From Cladorrhinum sp. PSN259 (taxonomy: Eukaryota; Ascomycota; Sordariomycetes; Sordariales; Podosporaceae), in NCBI GenBank assembly GCA_033725935.1, contig MU867117.1, positions 124,001 through 188,000 on the forward strand: DNA of 64,000 bases. The letters run 5' to 3'. Numbering within the stretch: position 1 is the first letter of the stretch; the number at the start of each line of letters is the position of its first letter. Of this stretch, positions 10,800 to 21,981 are shown piece after piece. A program made the position numbers and the translations under genes. The notes below the pieces were generated by a model, which saw only the letters and a list, made by a program, of their open reading frames with translations, made no database searches and had not been told where the DNA came from.

Positions 10800-12527
10800 A
10801 TGAGGTCCATACCTTCCTTTCTCTTCGTGCTGGCCATGCTAGCGGGCCTTGCCTCGGCCCAACTGCAAGACCTTCCTAAATGCGGGGTGCGTACTCCCTG
10901 GCTACCACTGGCCCGGATCAACTCTCTCCAGCGTTCAAATTTGCTGACCGAGAATTGTCATGATCATAGTTGGATTGCCTCATCAGTGCCCTCGGCAACT
11001 CGACATGTGCGGCCTCCGACACAGCCTGTGTTTGCTCCAGCGCGTCTTTCCAGGCCCAGGCGCACCATTGTGTCCTCGCCGAGTGCAGTATTCGCGAGCA
11101 GTTGAGTACGTTGCCTTGACCTCTTCTCATTCAACCCTTCGCACATAATGACGGTTGTGTACTGACACATGTTCAGAGACGCTCAACATCACCAATGCCT
11201 CGTGCGGCATCTACTCGGGCAATGACCGCTCGTGGGTGCCGCCCATGATTTTCTTCATCGTATTTGCTGGCATCATCTTTGTCTTGAGGCTGGTCTCGCG
11301 GCTTGTGTGTCACACCAAGTTCTGGTGGGACGACTTTGTCAATCTCCTGGCCACGGTAAGCCTCCATCTCACCACTTTTCTGCTAGCTAGCTCCAAGCTC
11401 ACATCAGCATTCAATCAATCACCAGCTCGGCTGCGTCGCCTACAGTGCCGTCTGTTTCGTGACAGGTAACCTAGGCCTCGGCAAGGAGATCTGGGCCGTG
11501 CCGCAAGAAAACATCCCCAAGCTCCTCACGCTATCGTACATTGAGTTCCTCCTCTACAACTGGTGCGAGGTGACGCTGCGCACGTCGGTGCTGCTCTTCT
11601 ACATCCGCGTGTTTCCCATCGGCACGACCGCGCGGCGCATCTTTTGGGGCGTCCTCATCGTGAGCGACATCCTGAGCTTGGGCTTCATGTTCTTCAACAT
11701 CTTCCAGTGCGCGCCCATCAACCACTTTTGGCTGCAGTGGGACGGTCTGCACGAGGGCACTTGCGTCGGCCCCAACAAGGTGACGCTCTCGGGCGGCATC
11801 ATCGACCTGTTCTGGACCCTGGTCATCCTCGTGATCCCGCTGCCCTACGTTCTGAAGCTTAAGCTGCCGCCGCACAAAAAGTTTGCCGCCGCCGTCATGT
11901 TTTCCTGGGGTATCTGGTACGTTGGGGGGTTTTTCTTTTCTTTTTTTCTTCTCAATGCAAAACCAAGATGCAATTTAACTAACAAGCAAAAACAGCACCA
12001 TCGCCATCATGTGCTACCGCTTCACCACCCTCGAAGCCTACACGGCGACCCAGAACCCCACCATCGATGGCATAGGCGTCACCCTCTGGTCCGGCATCGA
12101 GCTCGACGTCGCCCTCATCTGCGCCTGCATGCCCTCCGTCTACCCACTCTTCCTGCGCATCATCCACCGCGGGAAGCCCGCCGGTCCCATGCGCCCACCC
12201 CCAAGCTCTTCCGTCGCCACCATCGGCGGCTCGGGCGGCAAGGGCGGGTCTGCCAGCGGCGGGACCGCCTCGCGGTTCAAGAGGACGATGCAGCAGCGCG
12301 GGCTGTGGTCGCAGGAGACGAGCGTGAGTATGACGGGCTTGACCGTGACGAATTCGCACGACGAAGACGCAAGCACGAGGGCCTTGGGGCCGAGTGTTGT
12401 GGTTGGGGTGGGGAATAATGGGTCGTATGTCGAGTTGAGTGAGAGGCCCGAGGGCGTGCTGGGGAAAGAGGGCGCCGCGTGGCGCGTGTATGATCGGGAG
12501 GCGGGGCGGTTTCCCGGTGGGAATTGA
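10800..12527 (+). CDS. CFEM-domain seven-transmembrane receptor (PTH11-like, rhodopsin/SAT4 fold)
   Basis: Five exons: 10800-10886, 10970-11105, 11177-11355, 11426-11916, 11996-12527; 474 residues with closed phases. A signal peptide (cut near residue 20, after LAGLASA) leads into an extracellular CFEM domain whose eight cysteines are all visible (KCG, LDC, STC, TACVC, HHC, AEC, ASC). Then come seven hydrophobic helices from MIFFIVFAGIIFVLRL (about 107) to ALICACMPSVYPLF (about 345), with the family's WWDDF, GLGKEIW and FQCAP features. The cytosolic tail is Gly/Ser-rich. PTH11-type proteins are proposed GPCR-like sensors of host or surface cues (family knowledge). It lies between a DUF829 gene and a P450, all on the plus strand; whether it belongs to the cluster or only neighbours it cannot be told from sequence. 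Confidence 0.94.
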
Positions 12528-13915
12528 TTGGAGGGGGCTACTAAAGTGCTGAGAAAAGGTTGCCTGATTATGGATCGAGTGATTTATGAATCTTGTAACG
12601 ACACGGTGAGGGAAGAGCCGGAGAAACAGAGGCTCGGTTGTAACGTGAAACATGACGGGGTTGTATGTACTTTTACGGTTTCCTTAGGGTGATTTAAAGG
12701 TAGAACCAGCGGAACGTATACAGAAAGATGTCTGAAATTTGTCAAATTTTGATCGGGTTTAGTCATATGAGTCTTGATTCATCCTCAACTCTATTGCAGG
12801 TTATAGGTAGGACCCCACCTGGTCAGCTACAGGAAGTCCAATACCAGGCCCTGGGGCTTAGAAAACCTCCCACTTCTATAGCTTAGTTTTTTTTATTTTT
12901 TTTTCAAGAACATCAGCTTTTTTTGGTACTTTCTTGCAGCTCCTACAATTTCCAAAAAAAAATCAAGACAGTCCATGAATTCCGTGACATTGTTAGCCAA
13001 GCCATGTTCAACGGCCCACTCAGTCCAAAGCTGTTGCTGACAAGATGCAGAGATCAACGCATAGTGACCGTGACAGTGCTCACAAAGAGGCTGCTGCAGT
13101 GTTGGGTGGTACCAGGCTGAGTCTCGTACCCTGAAAGCGCATGTTTGCCACGCCCCACGATTACCAAGGTTAGAAACCTTTAGACTGTGTGTGATCCAGG
13201 CACGTCAGCGGCACACTCCAGCCAGGTAGCCTCGTTTAACGCGGGAAAATGCATCTCAGCGGGGCGGCATGTACATGATACTGAAGTTGGAAGGTGAGGC
13301 GGCTCGCGTGTGGTTGCAATTAACGCAAGGTTCCGTCCAGGCAGCTTTGGCCCCCACAATTGGTCCCCAAACTCACGGCCCGATTGCAAACTGCTTCCAT
13401 AGGGCTGCGCCGCCATGCAAGGGCGAGGCACTAATTAGTACTATAGGGACTAGTCAGCATACACGAAACGATGATATCCCAAAAGAAACCGAACCGTACA
13501 TGTATCGAGAACATCCATCAGCTCCGATATTGCGCGTTGTGGCGCCTCTAGCCAGCATCGGCACCAAACTGCAGCGTCGTGCAGCAACTGAATATACCCG
13601 GTGTTTTGCAACCATTCTGTTGCCCCCAAAGACCTACCTGCCGCCGTGCAGGCTCCCGCATGTCGGCACAAAACATAACACACACACAGGGGCACATGGG
13701 TTCTTGGCATTCTAGAAACTGACCCGCAATCACCTCTGGTCACTAGGTACCCCTATCCCAAGAACCACGACCGCGGGGCATTTTGGGCATTAAGAGGCTC
13801 TCTGGCTGATCTTGACAGATAACAAGTTGGACATTATACATTTACTTTCCGTTCGCAGTTAGTTGTTGGTCGTGGCAACGACTTCCTCGCTTGCCCGGCG
13901 TCATACCCGTCCACC
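12528..13915. other. Intergenic, no gene seen
   Basis: Receptor 3' region and P450 promoter. Several poly-T/poly-A runs near 12890-12965. The longest open frame (13269-13715) has an ATG but no domain or biased codon use. A weak TATA-like cattatacat lies about 85 bp before the P450 start. Confidence 0.5.
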
Positions 13916-15574
13916 ATGTCAGTCAACTCAAGCTTTCCGCCCACAAGCATGTCGCTTGGCAAACCGGCCTCGGCCGGCCTAGCTACCTATGCCGCGGCAG
14001 CGTTAATCGCTCTGGCCGTGTACACCGTAGTCTACCGCCTTGCCCTGGACCCCCTGAGGCACTTCCGGGGCCCCTTCATCGCGCGCTTCACCGATGGCTA
14101 CGCCGGCTACCATGCGGCCCGGCGCCGGCTACACCTGCAGACAACGGCCGACTTGCGACAGTACGGGCCCGTGTACCGCCAGGGGCCCAACCGGCTCGTC
14201 TTCAACACGGTCACGGCCCTGCATGACATCTATCTGCACCCGCGCGCTACCAAGGCACGCGCATATCGCTACTCGTCGCTTGAAGGCCAGGAGAACCTAC
14301 TCAGCACGCTGGATCGCCAACGCCGCCGGCAAAAGCGCCGAGTCTACGCCCGTCTGCTCTCGGAGCGCGCCCTGCACTCCTTCGAGCCAACCATGCACGC
14401 CGAGACGGCCGTCTTCCTGCGACAGCTGCGCGCCGCCGCCGACGACGCCGCGCCCGTCAACATGACGCCCGTGTGCGAGCGCCTAGTTACCGACATATCG
14501 GGCATGCTGGCGTTCGGCCACGCGCTCGAGACCCAGACCAGCGACTCGAACCGGTTCCTGCCGCGCGCTATGATGGGCCGCCTCGCGCTGGCCAACATCT
14601 TTGTTGCCTGGCCCACCCTCTCCATCCTCGGCCTCAACCGGCTTGTTGTGTGGCTGAACAAGGCCAAGTTCGACGCGTTCCGCGCCCTGCTCATGCGCAT
14701 CATCAGCGCGCGCGTCGCGCTGCCCCCAGACGCCAAGACGGATTTCTACTCGGTCGCTACGACGATGACCGACAAGACCGGCAGCAAAACCGCATCGTCA
14801 TTGGCGAACCCGGAAAACACGCGCGAGCTCTGGGGAGAGGCAACCTTCCTCGTGCCTGCAGGCGGCATGACCACTTCGGGCGCGCTCGCCGCCGTCTTCT
14901 TCTACCTGTCGCGGCACCCAGCCGCCTACGCGCGGCTAGCGGCCGAGGTGCGCGGCGCGTTCCCTGATGCGGCGGCGATCCGCTCCGGGCCGAGGCTGGC
15001 GGCTTGCGTATACCTGCGCGCCGTCATCGACGAGGCGCTGCGCATGTCGGTGCCAACGACGTCGATGCCCTGGCGCGAGGAGGAGCAAGCATCCGATGCA
15101 GGTGCGTCGACGAAGCCGTTCATCGTCGACGGCCACGTCATCCCGCCCGGCACCATGGTCGTCGTCAACACGTACTGCATCATGCACAACGAGGACTACT
15201 TCCCGGATCCCTTTGCCTTTCGGCCCGAGCGCTGGCTCGTCAGCGAAGACTCGGATGGGGAGAAGACAGCCCAGCTCGAGGCTATGCGCCGCGCGTTCGT
15301 GCCCTTTGGCACCGGCGAGGCCACCTGCCTCGGCAAGGGCATGGCGTACCTCGAGACCAGCCTCGTGGTGGCCAAGACGCTGTGGTACTTTGACTTTGCG
15401 CGCGCGCCGGGCGAGGCGGGCAACTTGGGGGGTGGGCTGCCCGGGGGCAAGGACCTGGCGCGGGCGAGGGAGGGTGAGTTTCAGCTGTACGATGGGATAG
15501 TGTCGGACCATGATGGGCCTTGTTTGGTGTTTACGAAACGGGGCGAGTATTGCGACGAGCTGGAGGCTGTTTGA
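13916..15574 (+). CDS. Cytochrome P450 monooxygenase (microsomal, class II)
   Basis: Intronless, 552 residues, start in the strong context CCACCATGTC. A hydrophobic anchor helix (about 20-45) is followed by a basic-Pro hinge and the P450 fold. Heme ligand Cys471 sits in FGTGEATCLG; the ExxR of helix K is EALR near 375, and the PERF region is FRPERW near 435. The I-helix reads AGGMTTSGA: the acid that normally precedes the Thr pair is Met here. The enzyme would need an electron from NADPH-P450 reductase at the ER. It most likely hydroxylates or otherwise oxidises the polyketide product (inference from position). No sign of damage. GC-rich third positions produce long antisense open frames that are not genes. 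Confidence 0.96.
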   Translation: MSVNSSFPPTSMSLGKPASAGLATYAAAALIALAVYTVVYRLALDPLRHFRGPFIARFTDGYAGYHAARRRLHLQTTADLRQYGPVYRQGPNRLVFNTVTALHDIYLHPRATKARAYRYSSLEGQENLLSTLDRQRRRQKRRVYARLLSERALHSFEPTMHAETAVFLRQLRAAADDAAPVNMTPVCERLVTDISGMLAFGHALETQTSDSNRFLPRAMMGRLALANIFVAWPTLSILGLNRLVVWLNKAKFDAFRALLMRIISARVALPPDAKTDFYSVATTMTDKTGSKTASSLANPENTRELWGEATFLVPAGGMTTSGALAAVFFYLSRHPAAYARLAAEVRGAFPDAAAIRSGPRLAACVYLRAVIDEALRMSVPTTSMPWREEEQASDAGASTKPFIVDGHVIPPGTMVVVNTYCIMHNEDYFPDPFAFRPERWLVSEDSDGEKTAQLEAMRRAFVPFGTGEATCLGKGMAYLETSLVVAKTLWYFDFARAPGEAGNLGGGLPGGKDLARAREGEFQLYDGIVSDHDGPCLVFTKRGEYCDELEAV

Positions 15575-16098
15575 ATAAGATATAGAGGTGCGGGGGGATT
15601 GAGGGTGTCTGAGTTCTTCAGGTACCTCAAATCATCTGCCCCCCATGTACTCATACATACCGTTAAACTTCGCTTTAAATATGCATATTTGTTTATTTGA
15701 CCCTCCTGGGCCTTATTGTGGGATGTGGCTTGCGAGTTGTGGCTCAGTTCTGACTTGTATTCGAGCATATACTCGAAGCGACCTCTGATTTTGGCTGTCC
15801 TCGGACGCCAAGAGAATTCTTTTTAGAGGCCGACTACCGAGGTAGTTATGTAGACCTCCCTTGGGGTGGTATCCGAAAATTGTAAGCGGCCTTTGGAAGT
15901 TCCGAGTACTCGTTGTAGAGAGAAAGATGAATGTTCTCCCAGTTTTGGACCTGATGCGTTTCGTCCATATAGCTTGCAGGTAGGAGCCTTTGTCGACTTC
16001 TTTGGACGTCTCGACGGGTGAGCCGGTTGCTGATTCGGTGGCGGCCCGCAATGGGAGAATGAAGACCCCAAGCGCCAATGACGGCGGTATCACTCAGG
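15575..16098. other. Intergenic, no gene seen
   Basis: Between the P450 stop and the end of the small minus-strand gene. A 126-codon minus-strand frame (15713-16093) starts at a non-ATG codon and resembles nothing. This is the visible right border of the cluster. Confidence 0.5.
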
Positions 16099-16693
16099 TT
16101 ATTTCAAGCCAGAAGAACCGTCGTCTTCCTTTGCCGCCGTGGCAGCGAGAACTGTGAAGACAGTAGTCTCAGCAACTGGAGTGTCAAATAGTTTCATAGA
16201 AGCTGGTCGGGTGTTGCAGCATCAGGATGAGAAAAGGTAATGGTGACGAGAATAGTCAATGACTTACCGCGATAGTGAAGGTTCCGGAGAGCCGCGCAGT
16301 AAAATTGCTCCTCGAGTGAGCCAGGAAGAACGGCCTTGGCCCGGCGCCCTGTTTCTTCATTCATGCTCTTGAGGCTGACGCCCTGGCCGACCTTCTCAGT
16401 CACCAGAAGATGCACCTGGAAGCCGGGACTGACGTCTTGAACGTAGTCTAACAAAAAGAACGAAGTAAGCTTTTTGGAATTTCTTGCGAATGCGGAAGTC
16501 TGTAGCAGTCTAACGGACGAAATAATGGCTGAGTAGGAGATATACCGTTCTGGAAATCGATTACCGGTCGAGGCGCTTCGACAGCTGGGCCACCGTTGGT
16601 GCTGTCGGTGTGGCTTTGAGTTGAACTGCAGCGAAAATTAGCAAAGTTTCATCACTCCTAAAAAGAGGAGACGACAAGAAGTTCATACTTCAT
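16099..16693 (-). CDS. Small hypothetical protein, four exons
   Basis: Not recognised. The model is ATG at 16693 with exons 16693-16689, 16625-16546, 16447-16268 and 16151-16099, giving 105 residues; each intron has GT..AG ends (63, 98, 116 bp) and the phases close, which is the main support. The first exon holds only five bases. The protein has a Ser/Thr-rich start, then a more structured stretch (VSPGFQVHLLVTEKVGQGVS, ETGRRAKAVLPGSLEEQFYC) and an acidic end; no signal peptide or membrane segment. Codon use is mixed. It sits at the boundary between the cluster and the decayed region, so a remnant of a longer gene is the main alternative. Confidence 0.45.
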
Positions 16694-17100
16694 GTTTATC
16701 TAGATTGAAAATAAGAATGATTTGAAAGTGGCTGTCTTTGTTTTAAAAACTTATGGTTACCGAACAGACATTTACTGGTCTTGGTTGGGGGAGGAAAGAA
16801 GCAAGATCGGTCGTGGCTTTGTTCAACTTCTTCTTGCATCCACTATTTTGCGGGTCACTGGGACGTATTCAGGTTCGGGGGACCCGCGGGCTTCTGCTGT
16901 AGACACAAAGATGCCTAAGGCAGCTTTTGCAGCGACAGCATTGAGGTTGGGATGGTACGACAACTGAGATGCGAAGAGGCGTCGACGACAGCAGACCAGA
17001 ACTGGACAGATAAACGCACAAAGCCACAATCAAAACTTCCTTCATTAATCGAACTACCTATGCAAATCTCGTCCCTGGCATTCTATTCATCCAACATCAA
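16694..17100. other. Intergenic, no gene seen
   Basis: Promoter side of the small hypothetical gene; nothing else recognisable. Confidence 0.45.
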
Positions 17101-17722
17101 AACCAACCCCCTCCTCTAGTTATATCCCCCGGAGAACATGGGTGCAAACATATCGCCACGGGCAAGCAAGGCAGTCAGCACAAGCTTGAAGGCGTCGCGG
17201 TCCTCGGCGTTGATGCTAGCTTCGATGAAGTTGCGGCAGCACTTAGCAAAGTTCGAGCCACGAAACTCGGCAGTGAACACCCCATGACGTTATAACCACC
17301 ATTGACAGTCTTGGTCAGGCTCGTACAAATAGCACCACAGTGTTCCAGCAGGTTCAGAGCAGCCGAGGTCTCAACAATGTCGTGGAAGCACTTCTGACTC
17401 AGCCGGTTGTGATCTCAATGGTGTCGTCGGCGACAAGCTTGAAGTCGTACGTGAGGCTCATTTCCCGCAGACGAAGGCGGTCGGGGTACTGTAACAGCGG
17501 GCTGCCGGGAAACTCGCTGAATACGGCGCGATATTTTGTGCCGGATCGAAGTTGCTTTTCGAACCAATCTAATTCATCGTATGAAACAATGGTTACTGAG
17601 CTATCCCTAGAACTAGAACGAGCTGGAGCCTGAAGCTTGATGGTATCGACGTACAGGAAGCCGAAAACAGCAACAATGGGGTTCTGGACCCCGTTGACGA
17701 TTTGCTTGGATGGCTGCTGCAA
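17101..17722 (-). pseudogene. Broken cystathionine gamma-synthase-like PLP enzyme
   Basis: Minus-strand translation gives a clear piece of the Cys/Met-metabolism PLP family: WFEKQLRSGTKYRAVFSEFP and SPLLQYPDRLRLREM followed by LVADDTI (17399-17640), whose Asp normally holds the PLP ring nitrogen. A stop (TGA) interrupts that frame at 17398; another frame then carries ICTSLTKTVNGGYNVMG, the segment around the catalytic PLP-binding Lys. A third frame runs to a stop at 17118 but I cannot align it to the family. At least two frame breaks and loss of the segment after the Lys mark it as dead. Weak possible remnants of the N-terminal half lie between 17760 and 18590 on the same strand. Confidence 0.72.
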
Positions 17723-20700
17723 TTGCTGCCTAGGACTTGGTTAAGATCACGCAAAGAGAAAGTTCGTAGAGCTCACCGCAACACAACACAACGTACAGAG
17801 CCATGAATGAGATGATGAATCTTGGTGGGATGGGAGCCCTGCTGAATCCATACGCCTGGCTCCGTTTGCCAGATCACCTCACCGGTGGCCAGGTATTTGA
17901 GACGTAGCCCAAAGGGCTAGAAGGGCATCGCGAGCAAGGTTGGGTTAGCAGCAGCAGTGGCTGGTTGGCATCGATGGCGACTACTTCACTTATGCGAGGA
18001 TAGGTATGTTTGACTAAAAATTCTTGGTGAACGAAAGGAATGGAGAGGTAAAAGGCTTGAAGAGTAATGCAGTGGGATTGAAAAAACCACCACAGATGAG
18101 CAGAAGGACACGGGTTTGAGATCACAGCCACCGGGTTTCAAAATCTCCATACCATTCTTGCCATAGGTGCCGCCTGCGTTAATTAAACAAAGTTCAAAGG
18201 AACTTCGCGATGGGCGAGAACCGAGGCCAACCTCACAAACGCAGGAAGGCGTCGTAGGCGCCAGGCATCCACCATGGAAATCTCCAATCAGGTTTCTTTT
18301 CCCAGTAGAATCACGCCAGACAGCGATGATTGCACTTTGATTCTCTGAACCAAGAAGGCCACACCGATGTCCAGATGTGGAAAGTGCTTCCCCCAGAGGG
18401 AGTCTCGGACATTGTCACCGCCAGTTGTAACCGTACAACAAGCGTCAGGCCCTGACGTGATAATGAAGCCCCATACCGGTACCGAGCATGGAAAGCCTGA
18501 GCTGTACTCACCCGGCAGAGTATTGCAACTCCTCTGAAGATCTTTTGTTACCATGCCATGCCCAAGGATCGAGATCCTTCCTACCATCCCGCCACTGCCT
18601 CACACATCCTCAAAGCCCATCTCCCATCTCAGAACGTGATCGCGGATGACTCCACTTCTGGTCCCTCATGACCAACAGACGAGATCGAGATTCAATCACA
18701 CCTCCCTGTCCCTTCTTGCTTTACGAACTTTAACAGAAGTTCCGATCCCTCGAGACGCAGGATGATCACTCCACTCAAGACTTGGAACCGAATATGACGT
18801 CTTGCAAGCTTGGAAGAAGACCGAGGTACTGCCGGATGTCATTTCTTTCATATATCCGCCAATTCAAGAGCAACACGAGGTTGTTCATCCCGTAGCTCAG
18901 AGTACCTGATGCCGAGTCGTATGCTGCTGCCTGCCTTTCGAATCTTCTTGTCCGAGTTTGCTACCCTGAGGCCTTGTTACCCGTCTGGTTCCAGACCTAC
19001 CGCCATATTCAAATGTAGGTAAGAGGCAGCTGTGAGCGTGAGGAACATTGAAGGTTCTACCTTGGGAGTTCATCGTTTCATCTTTGGTACGGCTCCATGC
19101 TTTCGTGTACGAATGGGAGAAGCACACTGATCTTGTTCTGGGAGACGGAGATTGAGGCAAGTTTGTGATATCTCGGTAATCCCACAAAGCGCAAGGACTT
19201 GAACCAACAGTTCATAAATCACAAGGACACGCCAAAGACCGGAATGACCTGTGGGATTCAAGCCAGCAGTGCAGTCTAATTAATATCACAAAATCTCAGA
19301 GTTCCTTCTTTCCTTCCAACATGAGCAACTCATCATGGCACACATCGTTGTTATGGAAATATAGAACGCGAATGGGTGGCAGCGTATGCAAGGGATATGG
19401 GCTTTGCGAGAAAGTATCTTGAGATGCAACTACAACAGAGAATACAGATCCTCTCTCCAATCCCTCCTATCCAGTCCTCTCTCTCCAACCCTCTAAATCG
19501 TCAGCTTCTTGTTGCCGGACACGGACCTGAGTTCCGTCCTGTTCTTGCACTCAACCAACTTGGGTGGAGGGATTCATAGTCGTCTGATCGACGATCATCG
19601 CCGTCGCATGGCGAGCAGCGGGAGCAACCGACCGTCGTTGCCGTGATCAGAATCATTGTTGTTGTGTGGTGGTGAGATCCACAGCCCCCTCTGAGGCCTC
19701 GAAGACCTCGAGGGCCTCGAAGGGTTGGTGGATCTCACCGGGGCCATCGTCGTTGCCCGGAGGCCTCTGCTACACACTGGTGTTAGATTCAGAACCTAAA
19801 AAAATAGAAAATCCTTGCGAGCTACTCACCTGAAGAGGTCCTCTTTCCTCAACCCAAACTTTCTGGGCTTTCTGTGAGTCACCCTCCGACAGGCGGAGCC
19901 AAGGCTCCAATGGGGCCAGCTCCAACAAGGAGCTGCCAGGTCGGCATGCTGAAAGAGATGGTGCGGTCAGTAACTTGTGAATGATGAGTAAGCCGCATTC
20001 ATCGCGCTTGGTATGAGAGCAGTGCGTATCACACGGCAGCTCTGTAACACGATTTGGGTTTCTGCGACGGTGTGGACACAAGGCCATGAGTGGGGTGTTG
20101 ATGGAGAAAAGAAAAAGGAACTCACATTAAAAAATATCGGTAAAGATGTTTCGAGATAAACTTCTGGTTGCCGAGGCTGGCGAAGTTGTTAGCAGCGTTG
20201 GGAGAGAGTCGCTACTCGAGATCAAGCAGCAAGTAGGAGTCGCCGTACTCCTGCAGCAGAGGCGCGACGCGATTCACAAAAGTGTTGGGCATTGACCTAC
20301 CAATTAACTGAGAAGCAGTAGCCCCGAAGGACTAATTCACGCTACGCTGGCGTGGCCAAGGCGCATGAAAACTGGTCATCGCTTGGAGTGGGAGAGGCAA
20401 TGAGTGAGGAATGTGGTTGTTGGAAGGATGAAAATTTTGGGAGACAAATTTCCGGTGGGAGATTTAATATACCACAGGGACCCAGTCACCTGACGGAGAT
20501 AGGTAAGAGCCAGGTTCCTGCAGCTTCCGTGTAAAAAAAGGCAAGAGCAAAGTGACCGAGGAGGACAACGTGCGAGTGACTCCCACGGTCCCGGTTAGCA
20601 CCACCATGCGTGACCGATGACGTCCACCGCTGCAAGCTAAGTCTCACCGTAAGTGTCGGGGTAAGTGCAGGTAAGCACTGATTACCATGAATTCCAGGGC

Positions 20701-20757
20701 CCCATTGAAGCTTGTGATGTTGTAGAATGTTACCAAGCGCAAGAGACGGAGTGCCCA
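17723..20757. other. Gene-poor stretch, no intact gene seen
   Basis: About 3 kb with only short frames on both strands. Minus-strand frames at 17874-18131 and 18288-18587 could be decayed upstream parts of the adjacent PLP-enzyme pseudogene, but resemblance is weak. Around 19690-19735 a short direct repeat of CTCGA(A/G)G(A/G)CCTCGAGGG type is seen. No tRNA-like B box. Confidence 0.4.
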
Positions 20758-20905
20758 GGTGACTGATCTACCTAGACCTGGGCTGTCACACTTCATATTT
20801 GCAGTCAGAATAAGGAAACTGCCTCCTAGTTGGTCTGATCAGATGGTTACTTCGTTATTCATTTTGCGACATTTGGTCAGGAAATTAGGTTCTCCTTGCT
20901 GCTGG
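20758..20905 (+). repeat. Left arm of long-range inverted repeat
   Basis: Matches the reverse complement of 27257-27395 over about 140 bp, roughly 80% identical with a few small gaps. The best block is 20786-20855, containing TCACACTTCATATTTGCAGT and CTAGTTGGTCTGATCAGATGG in both. The arms enclose the MITE-like element and the NLR gene. Transitions dominate the differences, as expected after RIP. Confidence 0.8.
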
Positions 20906-21981
20906 AAATAGCCTAGTTTGCGAATCTAGACTGCGAGAATTGCCTTCTTCGTGAGCGGACCAGTACGTCCCGGTTTCCATTTCTCCAAAAGAGCTAGACT
21001 GGCGAAAGAACGCCCCATGTAAAGAGGGATGATGCACAGGTTGGGTGTAATAAAACCACCCATCGTTGTTAATTCTGAGCGTTATCGGGCATAACGGAAA
21101 AAAAAAAATAACCCGACTAATAATTAAGTAATTATACACACTTTATCTTAGTGTGTGTACAATTAATAGGCTCCCTCAAAGATTTGACAGTAGGGATGGA
21201 TAAAACCACCCATTTGCAGAAAGGAACACACCTGATTCCAGAGAGCGACATTCCCCTTTACAGAACGAAAAGTATCCTGCAATGTAACAAAGAACTCTCG
21301 GGCATAAAAGGACAGCTTCACACTCGTTAGAGGTCCATACTTTTCTTCTTCCTTAAGGATTGGTCTTGCAGCTATAGAGACGTGATCAATACACTACCGC
21401 TGCACCGTTGTTTCCATACCTAACATGTGTATCATCTCTCTTTACAGAAACTGATTTCTTTGCGGGCTCGAGACGCGGTGGATTGGTCCTCGGTATTGGT
21501 ATCCTGTTCCTCGACATAGTAGATGATTGGCCTTTTACCCTTTGTCTTGCGGGTAGCGATGTTATTGCGGTTCTCATTGCCGTCAACACTGTCCTAGGAT
21601 GACGAGTTTTCAGCTTCGACGTTGAAATTGCGCTCTTTCTCCATAACTGCGTCATCTATGCGCACGTGGCCGGGTATCCTTCTTGCGATTAGGATCGCGT
21701 TTTACAAGGTCAACTGTGTATGGTGCGGTATGTAACCTGTCTTAGTTCGTTCTTGGCCTGGCTGGGTGGCTGCAATAGCGTTGCAGCAGGGTTTTTGGCG
21801 GTCACTTTCGTGATCTGTAGTGGTTCTTGTTGGTCAGTGGGATATTCTGTAGCCCTCTTAGGCAATTGAGGGGATCTAAAGATTGTTACAGGCACGTGCA
21901 GGGCAGTTGGATAAAGATGATCGCTGTTAAGCAGAGCTATATTCGTAGAAAATCATAAGATGGGAAGAAAAGAAATAAAAA
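20906..21981. other. Gene-poor stretch, no gene seen
   Basis: AT-rich in 21090-21200. Minus-strand frames at 21386-21655 and 21710-21895 are short, begin at arbitrary codons and resemble nothing I know. Contains one copy of a dispersed repeat at 21066-21100. Confidence 0.4.
21066..21100 (+). repeat. Dispersed short repeat, copy 1
   Basis: About 35 bp centred on AGCGTTATCGGGCATAA, also found at 50237-50270 in the same orientation with about five differences. Both copies sit in AT-rich intergenic DNA, which suggests ends or scars of the same transposon family. Confidence 0.5.

Noticed and set aside
14936..15511. 191-codon antisense frame within the P450 gene
   Set aside because: Shadow of GC-rich third codon positions; no domain, non-ATG start.
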